A stretch of DNA of 64,000 nucleotides from JABDMH01 sp965223165 (GCA_965223165.1 CBDCVQ010000019.1:930001-994000); one strand, 5' to 3'. Counted from the stretch's first letter, positions 7,811 through 16,803 are shown. Notes: a model not told the origin generated them from the sequence alone. A program made the numbers and translations.

Positions 7811-9080
7811 TTGGACTCTGCGGAGTGACTAGCGTGGGAGTTCTGAGTGAGGGAGTTCTGAGTGAGGGAGTTCTGAGTGAGGGAGTTCTGAGTGACTTGA
7901 GTTATGGGCGAGCTCGCGAATATTGGGCCTCAAACTTAGACTCTGCGTAGTGACTAGCGTGCGCTAAAGTGCCTAGGAGTGACTAGCGTGGTAGTTGAGA
8001 GTGAGGGAGTTCAGAGTGACTTGAGTTTTTGGCGAGCTCGCGAATATTGGGCCTCAGCTTGGGCTCTGCGGAGTGACTAGCGTGCGCTAAAGTGCCTAGG
8101 AGTGACTAGCGTGGGAGTTCTGAGTGAGGGAGTTCAGAGTGACTTGAGTTATGGGCGAGCTCGCGAATATTGGGCCTCAAACTTAGACTCGGCGGAGTGA
8201 CTAGCGTGCGCTAAAGTGCCCAGGGTGACTAGCGTGGTAGTTGAGAGTGAGGGAGTTCAGAGTGACTTGAGTTATGGGCGAGCTCGCGAGGATTAGGCCT
8301 CAACTTAGATTCTGCGGAGTAGCTATCGTGCGCTAAAGCGCCTAAGCGTGACTAGCGTGGTAGTTCTGAGTGAGGGAGTTCAGAGTGACTTGAGTTTTTG
8401 GCGAGCTCGCGAATATTGGGCCTCGGCTTGGGCTCTGCGGAGTGACTAGCGTGCGCTAAAGTGCCTAGGAGTGACTAGCGTGGTAGTTCTGAGTGAGGGA
8501 GTTCTGAGTGACTTGAGTTTTTGGCGAGCTCGCGAATATTGGGCCTTAGCTTGGGCTCTGCAGAGTGACTAGCGTGCGCTAAAGCGCCTAAGCGTGACTA
8601 GCGTGGGAGTTCAGAGTGGGGGAGTTCTGAGTGACTTGAGTTTTTGGCGAGCTCGCGAATATTGGGCCTCGGCTTGGGCTCTGCGGAGTGACCAGCGTGC
8701 GCTAAAGTGCCTAGGGTGACTAGCGTGGTAGTTGAGAGTGAGGGAGTTCTGAGTGACTTGAGTTTTTGGCAAGCTCGCGAATATTGGGCCTCGGCTTGGG
8801 CTCTGCGGAGTGACTAGCGTGCGCTAAAGTGCCTAGAGGTGACTATCGTTGTAGTTCAGAGTGAGGGAGTTCTGAGTGACTTGAGTTATGGGCGAGCTCG
8901 CGAATATTGGGCCTCAAACTTAGGCTCTGCGGAGTGCCTATCGTGCGCTAAAGTGCCTAGCGTGACTAGCGTGGGAGTTCTGAGTGAGGGAGTTCTGAGT
9001 GACTTGAGTTTTTGGCGAGCTCGCGAATATTGGGCCTCAGCTTGGACTCTGCGGAGTGACTAGCGTGCGCTAAAGCGCCC
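7811..9080. repeat. Ten-copy 123-bp tandem array
   Basis: The marker GCGAGCTCGCGA(ATATT) recurs at 7910, 8034, 8157, 8280, 8403, 8526, 8649, 8771, 8894 and 9017, i.e. every 122-124 bp. Each unit also carries two copies of AGTGACTAGCGTG, a GCGCTAAAGYGCC block and one or two GGGAGTTCTGAGTGA 15-mers; the first unit has four 15-mers in a row. Units differ by scattered substitutions and alternate mainly between GAGTTATGGG and GAGTTTTTGG versions. Stops interrupt every long frame, so it is non-coding. GCGAGCTCGC and AATATT are perfect palindromes. Confidence 0.95.
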
Positions 9081-9297
9081 AGTAGAACCTTGCATTAGAT
9101 ATGTTGAATATTTTAATATGATTTTGTTCGCAGACATGGCGCAAAATGTGACCGAACGATCTTGTAGCGTCGTGCATGACACAATGCGAGAAATGAGGGA
9201 ACCGCGACCGCGGGTACAGCTAGCCGTAGCCGTTCCGAAGGCTTTGTAACGCACTATGTGGGTAAAATTGCAAGTTGGTATTTACGACAGCCTCCTA
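9081..9297. mobile_element. Foldback (MITE-like) element, degenerate copy A
   Basis: Begins AGTAGAACCTTGCATTAGATATG and follows the internal order of copies at 18947, 31758 and 37929 (ATGTTGAATA, TTTTGTTCGCAGAC, GACCGAACGATCT, AATGCGAGAA, GAGGGAACCGCG). The terminal inverted repeat is eroded at both ends, with the right end reduced to about CCTCCTAG. It joins the tandem array on the left, and its right end contains the stop codon of the Omp28-like gene (minus strand TAG, 9297-9295). Confidence 0.75.
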
Positions 9298-10284
9298 GCG
9301 CTTGAGAAAGGGAGCCGACACCGGTGTATCGTCCACCAGCACCTCAAGCACATAACTGCCCGAAGCCAGCGGCAGTAGATCGACGCTGAGCGTGCCCACT
9401 GACTTCGCCAACTGCTTGGCCGTCATCTCCTGACCGAGTTGGTTGTAGATGCGGTAGGCGGATATCGCATGATCGGCACCTACCTGCACCTCCAGCACCT
9501 CTGAGGCCGGATTGGGAAAAGTAACCAGATCAAAGCTGGCTGCCAATCGGTTTACCCCCAGGATCTGCTCATCAAACTTTGTCCCGGAGTTCAAAATTTC
9601 CTTGGTATCCTGGTCTTGTACGTAGGCTAGCACATACACCTCCGTCGGATCCACCCCATCCGGAATGTCGATTTCGTAATTCAGCACCACCGATTCGCCC
9701 ACGGGGGCAGGCGTGACGTCATCTCCGGTCGAGGCTGTCACGTAGTCTCGCAGGACATCGTGGTGCTCGCTCTCGCCATTGTTGGCATCAAATAGGAGTC
9801 GCTCCTCCACCACCGCTACAAAGAGCTTGTGGTTGGCCGCCTCAATATTGTCATGGGTGGTGATGGTCAGCGTCACTGCACGCACCGGAAAGCCGCTCTC
9901 TTCTACCTGTATCGAGAGCGCAGCAGGTGCATTCATCTGGCTAAGCAGGTTCTGCTCAAAAGAGCTGCTGCTGGAACTCGACCGTACTCCATTGATGTAC
10001 ATGGTCGGGGTAGCGGGCACCCCGTAATAGTCTCGTCGGGCTCCATTGTCCTCCTCGTTAAATCGATAGAGCGGACATTGATCGTAGGGCACCGGTGGAT
10101 GAATGGCTATGTGATGAATCTCGTCTGGATATTTTTCCATCACTGTGTACAAGGCGGGATTGCGGCTACTGCAGATACCACAATACGTATTGGTAAAGTG
10201 CTCTACCAGCAAATACTTGTTGACGGTCTGGGCTTCGAGGAGGAGCGGGGTGGCCAAAAGAAACAACAGGTACAACTTCTTCAT
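9295..10284 (-). CDS. Omp28-like protein with T9SS sorting domain
   Basis: Start set at 10284, where MKKLYLLFLLATPLLLEAQ is a clear signal peptide; the longer frame adds 14 basic residues. The N-terminal half is a thioredoxin-like Omp28 domain: VEHFTNTYCGICSSRNPAL with a CxxC near residue 30, then YYGVPATPTMYING with the cis-Pro region, followed by a Ser run. The last 75 residues carry a type A T9SS sorting domain (FPNPASEVLEV ... LASGSYVLEV), so the protein is exported across the outer membrane. The stop codon lies in the terminal repeat of foldback element A. A role in surface thiol chemistry or adhesion is possible but not shown. Confidence 0.85.
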   Translation of the reverse strand: MKKLYLLFLLATPLLLEAQTVNKYLLVEHFTNTYCGICSSRNPALYTVMEKYPDEIHHIAIHPPVPYDQCPLYRFNEEDNGARRDYYGVPATPTMYINGVRSSSSSSSFEQNLLSQMNAPAALSIQVEESGFPVRAVTLTITTHDNIEAANHKLFVAVVEERLLFDANNGESEHHDVLRDYVTASTGDDVTPAPVGESVVLNYEIDIPDGVDPTEVYVLAYVQDQDTKEILNSGTKFDEQILGVNRLAASFDLVTFPNPASEVLEVQVGADHAISAYRIYNQLGQEMTAKQLAKSVGTLSVDLLPLASGSYVLEVLVDDTPVSAPFLKR

Positions 10285-10377
10285 TAGATGGTACTTTTTT
10301 CTTTGCTTTCTTAAACGAAACTGCAATTATACGTCTTTGTTATACGGTTGGCCAGGTTTAACCCCCGGTTGAGAACA

Positions 10378-10887
10378 CTATTTGTCCGTGCCGGGCTTTT
10401 TCAGCCCTTCCAGCAGATCAAAAAGGTCATCATTCTTGGATATGAGACACCCTTGCCGAATCAGTGCAAAAACTTCATCCGGCTTGTCCTTGGTGTACGC
10501 TTTCTCCGCAGAAAGCAGCTGTGCGGAGGAGTCGCTCTTGCGATAGATCTCCCCTAGATCGATGGCTTGATACGCTCGCCGAAAATCGATTTTCTCATTA
10601 CCGACCAGACGGAGGCCATTCATCTGCACCTTGTCTCCTGCGAAGCGGAAGAGGTGAATTTCGCTCTGCGTCCTGCGCTCCAGGAGCTCCACTCGCCCCA
10701 GCACACGCGCCAACACCAGATTGCTAAAGTGGTTAATATGTCCTCGGACTTGATCGGGCGCTTTGCGCTTTAGTTTTTCCCAATCCGCCGCTGTGACCCC
10801 TTGACTGGCTAGAAATCGAATGAACTCTGGCTCCAACTCCTGCAGTTCATCCGACGAGAGAGCTCGGTATTTGATGTGCACACTCAT
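10378..10887 (-). CDS. DUF6495-type conserved cytoplasmic protein
   Basis: 169 residues, no signal peptide or membrane segment. The N-terminal pattern (YRALSSDELQELEPEFIRFLA, then GVTAADWEKLKR) and overall length match the Bacteroidota-specific family I recall as DUF6495. Function unknown. It is divergent from the TerC-like gene, with about 90 bp between the two starts. Family recall is from memory, so the function is left open. Confidence 0.65.
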   Translation of the reverse strand: MSVHIKYRALSSDELQELEPEFIRFLASQGVTAADWEKLKRKAPDQVRGHINHFSNLVLARVLGRVELLERRTQSEIHLFRFAGDKVQMNGLRLVGNEKIDFRRAYQAIDLGEIYRKSDSSAQLLSAEKAYTKDKPDEVFALIRQGCLISKNDDLFDLLEGLKKPGTDK

Positions 10888-10948
10888 CTGCCGCCCTTAG
10901 CGATGCTTGGATTTTGGCTGCTGTCACAGAGTATTAGCGCAAGCTTCA

Positions 10949-10956
10949 TATTTTTG
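10949..10956 (+). promoter_or_regulatory. Likely -7 element for the terC-apbE-exonuclease-mbnP run
   Basis: TATTTTTG matches TAnnTTTG exactly and lies 23 bases before the ATG at 10979. No clear TTTG is found 19-20 bp upstream. Its position supports the 10979 start over the in-frame ATG at 10907, which lies upstream of this element. Confidence 0.4.
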
Positions 10957-10978
10957 GCCCAATAAGCTAACAAAGGTA

Positions 10979-11824
10979 ATGATAACAGCATTGATATGGC
11001 CCGATTGGGGATCCCCCGAGGTGTGGATGAGCCTGATCACATTGACATTCTTGGAGATTGTGCTGGGGGTGGACAACATCATCTTCATTTCGATCACCGC
11101 GGGCAAACTCCCGGAGGAGGAGCAGAAGAAAGCCACCAACGTGGGGCTGATCTTTGCCATGGCCATTCGAATCGTACTGCTGTTTGGGATCACTTGGCTG
11201 ATCGCGATGGAAAATCCCTGGTTTCACATTGATACCTCGTTTATGACGGGCGCATTTAGTGGCCAAAGCTTGATCTTGATGATCGGAGGCATCTTTCTGC
11301 TCTACAAGAGCACGACGGAGATACATCACAAGTTGGAAGGGCAGGAGCATGCAGGAAAAGAGGGTAACAAACGCAAGGCCAGCCTGTACCGGGTGATGGT
11401 CCAGATCACCTTGATCAACATCATCTTCTCTTTTGATAGCATCCTGACCGCCGTGGGTATGACCAGTGGGCTGGTGGGTGCCTTGGTCATTATGATCATT
11501 GCCGTGGTATTTTCGGTAGTGATCATGATGGTATTTGCTATTCCCGTTGGCCGATTTGTCAATCGACATCCCAGTATACAGATGCTGGGGCTGGCCTTTC
11601 TTATACTCATCGGCTTTATGCTGATCGCGGAGAGCGCTCACCTGGCTCATGTCGTGGTCCTGGGAGCACCGATAGGCAGTGTGCCCAAGGGTTACTTGTA
11701 CTTTGCCATTGCCTTCTCGCTCGCCGTAGAATTCTTAAATATTCGGGTCCGGCGTAAGCGACCCCCGGTCCAACTGCATGGCATTAAAGAAGATGCGGTG
11801 GAAGAGGGTATCTTGCAGGCATGA
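10979..11824 (+). CDS. TerC-family integral membrane protein
   Basis: 281 residues from ATG 10979, chosen because the upstream extension (10907) is Cys/His-rich and lies before the probable promoter. It shows the TerC pattern: first helix ending in LEIVLGVDNIIFIS with the conserved Asp-Asn, a second half repeating it as INIIFSFDSILTAVGMT, and seven or so hydrophobic helices. The family exports or handles metal ions (Mn2+ in Alx-type members); tellurite resistance is the historical name. The stop overlaps the apbE start by 4 bp (ATGA), so translation is coupled. Confidence 0.88.
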   Translation: MITALIWPDWGSPEVWMSLITLTFLEIVLGVDNIIFISITAGKLPEEEQKKATNVGLIFAMAIRIVLLFGITWLIAMENPWFHIDTSFMTGAFSGQSLILMIGGIFLLYKSTTEIHHKLEGQEHAGKEGNKRKASLYRVMVQITLINIIFSFDSILTAVGMTSGLVGALVIMIIAVVFSVVIMMVFAIPVGRFVNRHPSIQMLGLAFLILIGFMLIAESAHLAHVVVLGAPIGSVPKGYLYFAIAFSLAVEFLNIRVRRKRPPVQLHGIKEDAVEEGILQA

Positions 11825-12864
11825 GCGGCTGGAAGATAGGGTCCCTGGGCGGTATGTGCCTCGTCTTAGCCTGGAGCTGCCAGCCAGCTATCAAGCAATT
11901 CATGCAGTACGGGGGGCAGACGATGGGCACCTATTATCGCATCACCTGCGAGCATGCACCGGATCTGTCCGAACAGATGATCGAGGAGACGCTAGCCAAG
12001 CTCAATCAGGCTTTGTCCACCTATGACTCCAGCTCGCTCATTAGCCACTTCAACCGATCCGCCCAAGGGTTGGATCTGGCAGCGGTGGACGACGATGCGC
12101 TTTCGACCTACTTCATGGACAATGTGCAACTGTCTTTGGAAATCGGTGAGCGCTCCCACGGCTACTTTGACCCCACCGTCATGCCACTGGTCAATTTCTG
12201 GGGATTTGGGTATGTGGATCAGAGGCAAGAGGGCCCTATCGACAGTCAAGAGGTGCAGCGACTCTTGACGCATGTGGGGCTGGACAAGATAGCGGTGGAT
12301 GGCAAGCACATCCAAAAGAGCCTGCCGCAAGTCGAATTGGACTTTAGCGCGGTGGCCAAGGGATATGCGATCGATCAGCTGGGCCACCTGCTGGAAGACT
12401 TAGGTATTGAGAACTATCTCATCGACATCGGCGGAGAGACGCGGGCCCGAGGGACCAACGCGGAGGGACGTCGATGGCGAATTGGCATCGCCGATCCCGC
12501 CGAAAACGCATTGTTTGATAGTTTTCGTTATATCCTTGAGCTCCGCGATCAATCCGTAGCTACCTCAGGCAACTACCGCAATTTTTATGAAGCGAACGAT
12601 ATGATCATCAGTCACACTATGAATCCCAAGACCGGCTTCTTCGAGCGCAATCGCTTGCTGAGCGTCAGCATCGTGTCGGCCGATTGTGCCGTGTCAGATG
12701 CCTACGCGACCGCCTGCATGGCCATGGGTCTGGAGCAATGCCAGCAACTATTGGCCCAACGATCCGAATTGGAAGGCTTTCTCATTTTTGCGGATGAACA
12801 GGGGCAAACCGATACCTTCGTCACACCTGGATTACAGGATGCCGTCACACCCGCCACAAACTAA
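11821..12864 (+). CDS. apbE: FAD:protein FMN transferase (ApbE), lipoprotein
   Basis: Transfers FMN from FAD to a Thr of target flavoproteins such as NqrB/RnfG outside the cytoplasm. The N-terminus has a lipoprotein signal (LVLAWSC, Cys near residue 20). Family motifs: QTMGTYYRI near residue 38, DFSAVAKGYAID near 178, YLIDIGGETRARG near 200, SHTMNPKTG near 265 and VSDAYATA near 285. The 347 residues match ApbE length. It overlaps the TerC-like gene by 4 bp and is followed after 3 bp by the exonuclease gene. Its flavin-carrying target is not in this window. Confidence 0.93.
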   Translation: MSGWKIGSLGGMCLVLAWSCQPAIKQFMQYGGQTMGTYYRITCEHAPDLSEQMIEETLAKLNQALSTYDSSSLISHFNRSAQGLDLAAVDDDALSTYFMDNVQLSLEIGERSHGYFDPTVMPLVNFWGFGYVDQRQEGPIDSQEVQRLLTHVGLDKIAVDGKHIQKSLPQVELDFSAVAKGYAIDQLGHLLEDLGIENYLIDIGGETRARGTNAEGRRWRIGIADPAENALFDSFRYILELRDQSVATSGNYRNFYEANDMIISHTMNPKTGFFERNRLLSVSIVSADCAVSDAYATACMAMGLEQCQQLLAQRSELEGFLIFADEQGQTDTFVTPGLQDAVTPATN

Positions 12865-12867
12865 ACC

Positions 12868-13698
12868 ATGATAAAATTTAATCTACAGAAGGAGCTTTGC
12901 TTCTTTGACGTCGAGGCCACGGGCCTGCATGTGATCCGCGATCGGATCATTCAGATTGCCATCAAGAAGTTCTTTCCGGATGATCGGCCCCCGGCAAGCT
13001 ATTCGCAGCTCATCAATCCGGGACTGCCCATCAGCGAGGAAGCGATGGAGATCACCGGCATCACCCCAGCCGACCTGCGCAATAAGCCGACCTTTCGCCA
13101 GGTGGCCCAGCAGATCTATGATTTTTTTGGAGACGCAGATTTGGCCGGCTACAACAGCAACCGGTTTGACATACCGATCTTGATGGAAGAGTTTCATCGC
13201 GCGGGCTTTGATTTCTCCATTGAGCATCGCAAGCTGATTGACGTACAGCGGATCTTCTACCGCATGGAGCCCCGTTCGCTCAAAGCAGCGCACCGATTCT
13301 ACTGCAAGAGTGAAATGGAAAACGCACACGATGCTATGGCCGATGTGGACGCCACGGTGGCCGTGCTGATGGGACAGCTTGACATGTATCAAGACCGAGA
13401 CCTGGTGCAGGACGACACAGTACTCCAGGCGCCGGTCAAAAATGATATGAAGGCCCTACATGATTTTACCAATGACACCCGTACCCTGGATGTCACCCAA
13501 CGACTCAAGTACAATCACCAAGGGGAGGTTGTATTCAACTTTGGGCGGTACAAGGGAAGAATTGTGCAGGACGTCTTCAAGGAAGACAAGGACTACTATC
13601 ACTGGATCCAAAACAAAGAATTTAGCGTCCAAATGAAGAAGATCGTCAAGAAGCTCGCCAAGGACATAGATCTGACGCATGGAGAAGCCAAGAAATAG
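12868..13698 (+). CDS. DEDDh 3'-5' exonuclease (DnaQ-like)
   Basis: The N-terminal 180 residues are an exonuclease domain: ExoI FFDVEATGL (D14, E16), ExoII GYNSNRFDIPIL with the second Asp, and ExoIII HDAMADVDAT giving His and Asp. Helper motifs INPG and ITGITPADL are those of DnaQ/PolC-type proofreading domains. The C-terminal about 80 residues contain VVFNFGRYKGRIVQDV, a small module often attached to such Bacteroidota exonucleases. It is a stand-alone nuclease, not a fused polymerase subunit. The next gene starts 20 bp before its stop. Confidence 0.9.
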   Translation: MIKFNLQKELCFFDVEATGLHVIRDRIIQIAIKKFFPDDRPPASYSQLINPGLPISEEAMEITGITPADLRNKPTFRQVAQQIYDFFGDADLAGYNSNRFDIPILMEEFHRAGFDFSIEHRKLIDVQRIFYRMEPRSLKAAHRFYCKSEMENAHDAMADVDATVAVLMGQLDMYQDRDLVQDDTVLQAPVKNDMKALHDFTNDTRTLDVTQRLKYNHQGEVVFNFGRYKGRIVQDVFKEDKDYYHWIQNKEFSVQMKKIVKKLAKDIDLTHGEAKK

Positions 13699-14476
13699 TT
13701 GGCTCGCACTGCTACTCGGGCTGACCGTGTGGTCATGCTATGAAAAAGTAGATGGCTGCCTGGATGCGGATGCTTCCAACTTCAGCATCGTCGCCGACAT
13801 CGACTGTGGCTGTTGCGAATACCCCAATCTCGTACTGGATATCAATCACATTTATGACACCCTCAGCTTCAATGTCGGCACTACCTACCACAATGCGCTG
13901 GGCCAGCCATTTTCCATCAACCACTTTGCGCTCTTTGTATCCGATGTCCAGGTACGACGGGATACCCAGTGGCTCAACGTGACGCAGACCATCGATATAT
14001 CGTCGACTACCGGAGAGGTAACAGCAGAGCCGGATGATGCCACGGTGCTGTCGCGCACGGGCTTTCAATTTGAGGTCGGCGAGTTTACCAATTCGGGGCA
14101 CTTTGAACAGGTCCAGTTTCTGCTGGGTCTGAGCGAGCCCGAGCTATCTGCCGATCCCGAAGACTTTGAAGAGGGCCATCCCCTGGCCCCGGATGGACCC
14201 CTGACGGAGGCTGCACAGTACCATCTGTTTGAGCTTGGGATTGTCAGAGACACGGCCACGATGGAGATCGACACCATCACCCTGGCAGCCGATCAGGGAC
14301 AGGGGATCAGCATCAACTTTGATCTGACCACCAGCCGCGGATCTGATCTAAGGATTCCCATCACCGTCGACTATGCTCGCTGGTTTGAAAATTTGGATCT
14401 TCTCACGGATGATGCAGCAGCCCTAGCCGAGAAGATTGTCGATGGCATCCCGCATTCTTTCTCCGCCAACCAGTAA
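13679..14476 (+). CDS. MbnP-like secreted protein (possible copper binding)
   Basis: Begins inside the exonuclease gene (20-bp overlap, other frame). Lipoprotein-type leader (LLLGLTVWSC). Residues about 25-48 contain a Cys-rich GCLDADASNF...CGCC module common in Bacteroidota surface proteins. The main domain starts at LVLDINHIYDTLSF and includes YHNALGQPFSINHFALFVSDV, the pattern of the MbnP family, whose characterised relatives partner with MbnH di-haem enzymes and bind copper. No MbnH or TonB-dependent partner is adjacent, so the role here is inferred from family only. 265 residues, normal for the family. Confidence 0.72.
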   Translation: MEKPRNSWLALLLGLTVWSCYEKVDGCLDADASNFSIVADIDCGCCEYPNLVLDINHIYDTLSFNVGTTYHNALGQPFSINHFALFVSDVQVRRDTQWLNVTQTIDISSTTGEVTAEPDDATVLSRTGFQFEVGEFTNSGHFEQVQFLLGLSEPELSADPEDFEEGHPLAPDGPLTEAAQYHLFELGIVRDTATMEIDTITLAADQGQGISINFDLTTSRGSDLRIPITVDYARWFENLDLLTDDAAALAEKIVDGIPHSFSANQ

Positions 14477-14628
14477 TCCTTACTGAACATTTGAGACATA
14501 ATCTGACGAATACAGGTGTTTTAAACACCTCTGCTTCTGATATTTACACCTTTGGCATCAAACATATTATTATTTTTTATATTTAACAATGAGAATTATT
14601 TGTCCTTGCCGACATATGTTTGAGGGAC

Positions 14629-14766
14629 CATATTTGTTTTTAGGAATCGTCTCGAAGTGAAGACTTCGAAAAATCGATTCAAAGAAATATCGTTTTGGAT
14701 ATGTTCATGGGATTATAATTTGTTGGACGAGTCGTGTCAATCCTCTGGTACGACTCGTTTCTTTTT
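14629..14766 (+). ncRNA. Candidate small RNA between mbnP-like and lutC
   Basis: In a 360-bp gene-free gap: a perfect -7 box TATGTTTG at 14615-14622, a 37-base hairpin at 14644-14680 (outer GAATCG/CGATTC, inner TCGAAGT-GAAG-ACTTCGA), and a terminator at 14727-14766. Together these would define an RNA of about 138 bases. No clear -33 box is found and no known RNA family is recognised. The terminator could instead serve the upstream operon. Confidence 0.3.
14727..14766 (+). terminator. Rho-independent terminator
   Basis: Stem ACGAGTCGT (14727-14735) / ACGACTCGT (14750-14758) with a 14-base loop, followed by TTTCTTTTT. It ends either the terC-apbE-exonuclease-mbnP transcript or the candidate small RNA. 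Confidence 0.75.
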
Positions 14767-14836
14767 CGCCCCTTCATGACAATCTCCGAGGAAATAGTGT
14801 AAAGAAAATCGGTCCCCCCCGGCCTGCTGGTCTGGA

Positions 14837-15415
14837 TCAACCCACGAGTACGACGGAATGTCGCCTCGCTCCTTGCGCACCAATCACCAAGGTTTGCTCA
14901 ATGTCCGCCGTTTTCGAAGGCCCGGCGACAAATACGCCAAAACCCGATCGATCAATGGACACGCTTTGGTAGGCCTGATGCATGTCGCCCACCAGCAGAC
15001 CGACGGGCAAGATGACCACCAGATGCTGACACATGAAGGGCAAGATACGATGGGGTAAAACGGCCTCCGTAAGCCAGACCGCACCGTTTTCAGCTACGCC
15101 GAGTTCTCCCTCGACGAAGGCCACCTCCACCCGCTCATAGGCCAGCGGATCCTGACGGTCGCTCGGATCAACTGAAGACGAAATCTCGGGAATGCAAGAA
15201 AGGACCACCTCGGCACCCTCCCGCCACGGCTTTGTGATCTGGTCCAGGGCCGCTCGTGACGGAGCCCGATGTACGGAAGATCCTGACAATTCCGCATTCA
15301 CCATAAATCGCTCGATGATCTGTGAATCCGGACCCGTGGAGCGGATGGGGGCTGGCAGCGAGCTACTCGCTGGCTTGCTTGCCCGTATGCGTGCGAGAAT
15401 GTCTGATTTTGCCAT
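14837..15415 (-). CDS. lutC: Lactate utilization protein C (LUD domain)
   Basis: Third subunit of the LutABC L-lactate oxidation complex, which oxidises L-lactate to pyruvate in the cytoplasm. 192 residues with the LUD-domain pattern: a central GVAENGAVWL, PFMCQHLVVI, and a C-terminal GPSKTADIEQTLVIGAQGAR that is nearly invariant in LutC. Its ATG overlaps the lutB stop by one base (TAATG), so it is translationally coupled. Last gene of the lutABC operon on the minus strand. Confidence 0.93.
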   Translation of the reverse strand: MAKSDILARIRASKPASSSLPAPIRSTGPDSQIIERFMVNAELSGSSVHRAPSRAALDQITKPWREGAEVVLSCIPEISSSVDPSDRQDPLAYERVEVAFVEGELGVAENGAVWLTEAVLPHRILPFMCQHLVVILPVGLLVGDMHQAYQSVSIDRSGFGVFVAGPSKTADIEQTLVIGAQGARRHSVVLVG

Positions 15416-16803
15416 TAGGACTCCCTTGGTGAGTGATGCTTAGCGTACCAAGATCGAAACGATTCCTGGGGTGGCTCGGGTAGCTCGCGGTCTTTACCCC
15501 AGGCATTTGATCGGCTGTACACGATGAATCTGGGAAATACCCGAAGTACCCTCCGAAGGAGTCCTCCCCAAAAGGCATAGCGACCCGGATGGGCCAGAAC
15601 CTTGCCGGCAAAGCGCAGCCCCATCACCTTGAAGCGGTCGAGCAGTCCCTTGCCCGCCACCACCTGTCGCCATTTATATAGTTGTGTGTGTATATCAATC
15701 TTGACCGGGCACACATCCGAGCATGCACCACAGAGGCTGGACGCAAATGGCAGATGGCGATATTTCTCCAGATCGAGACCCGGCGTCAGAATAGATCCAA
15801 TCGGACCCGGGACCGTGTGACCATAGCTGTAGCCCCCGCTGCGCCGGTATACCGGACAGGTGTTGATGCAAGCTCCACACCGTATGCATTTCAGCGCATT
15901 GCGAAAGTCGGCCCTGCCCAAGTGTTCGCTTCTGCCATTGTCGACAATGATGATATGCATTTCTCCATTCGGCTTGGGCCGGTGATGATGGGAGGTATAT
16001 ATAGTGATCGGCTGACCGGTGGCGCTCCTCGCCAAGACCCGGGTAAAAACACCGAGATGCTCCGCAGCGGGTATGATCTTTTCGATGCCCATACTGTGGA
16101 TCTGCACCGGCACGCGGTGTACGCCCATGTCCGCATTTCCTTCGTTGGTACACACCACCACGCCCCCTGTCTCCGCAATGGCAAAGTTGACTCCCGTCAA
16201 GGCCACCTCCGCCTGGATAAACTTCTCTCGTAGGTGATCCCTGGCCGCCTCGGCCAGATAGGTGGGATCGGCATTGTCGGGATCGGTATCCAGCACCTCA
16301 TGAAAGAGGGCACTCACTTCCTCCTTTTTGATGTGGACTGCGGGGGCCACAATATGGCTGGGGGGCTCATTTCTAAGCTGAATGATGCGCTCTCCCAGGT
16401 CCGTATCAATCACCTCGATGCCATGGGTTTCGAGGTAGTGATTCAACCCACACTCCTCGGTCAGCATGGATTTACTTTTGACCATTTTGGTGGAGCCACG
16501 CCTGCGGAGGATATCCAGCACGGCTTGGTTGTGCTCTTCGGCGGTTGATGCCCAGTGGATCTGGACCCCATTGGCCTGCGCAGCGGCTTCAAACTGGATC
16601 AGCAGCTCATCCAAATGGCTCAATACGTAGTCCTTGATCTCGGAGGCGGATGTCCGCAGTCGCTCCCACTCCACCACCTGATGTACCCCCCGGTCGCGAT
16701 TGTGCCTCAGCCAAGTGATTGCCTGGTTGTGCCAGTCGGTCCGTGGTCCGTCGGAGATAAACTGCCGGGCAGCTTTGGCATGGTCAACGGCTGATTCCTT
16801 CAT
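15415..16803 (-). CDS. lutB: Lactate utilization protein B (iron-sulfur, LUD domain)
   Basis: Start at ATG 16803, which overlaps the lutA stop in an ATGA and gives 462 residues, the usual LutB length; the longer frame to 16890 lies inside lutA. The N-terminal LUD domain contains VKSKSMLTEECGLN and FAIAETGGVVVCTNEGN. It is followed by two 4Fe-4S motifs, CIRCGACINTCPVY and CGACSDVCPVK, and a C-terminal tail. It passes electrons from lactate oxidation together with LutA. No lactate permease or LutR-type regulator is adjacent. Confidence 0.94.
   Translation of the reverse strand: MKESAVDHAKAARQFISDGPRTDWHNQAITWLRHNRDRGVHQVVEWERLRTSASEIKDYVLSHLDELLIQFEAAAQANGVQIHWASTAEEHNQAVLDILRRRGSTKMVKSKSMLTEECGLNHYLETHGIEVIDTDLGERIIQLRNEPPSHIVAPAVHIKKEEVSALFHEVLDTDPDNADPTYLAEAARDHLREKFIQAEVALTGVNFAIAETGGVVVCTNEGNADMGVHRVPVQIHSMGIEKIIPAAEHLGVFTRVLARSATGQPITIYTSHHHRPKPNGEMHIIIVDNGRSEHLGRADFRNALKCIRCGACINTCPVYRRSGGYSYGHTVPGPIGSILTPGLDLEKYRHLPFASSLCGACSDVCPVKIDIHTQLYKWRQVVAGKGLLDRFKVMGLRFAGKVLAHPGRYAFWGGLLRRVLRVFPRFIVYSRSNAWGKDRELPEPPQESFRSWYAKHHSPRES

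Noticed and set aside
8839..9063. 74-codon plus-strand frame inside the 123-bp array
   Set aside because: Other units of the array carry stops in the same frame; it is a by-product of local substitutions.
7811..9080. CRISPR array
   Set aside because: Units are 123 bp with no short constant repeats separated by unique spacers, and no cas genes are near.
10967..11650. 227-codon minus-strand frame rich in His, Asp and Gln
   Set aside because: Antisense shadow of the TerC-like gene; the plus-strand protein has clear family motifs.
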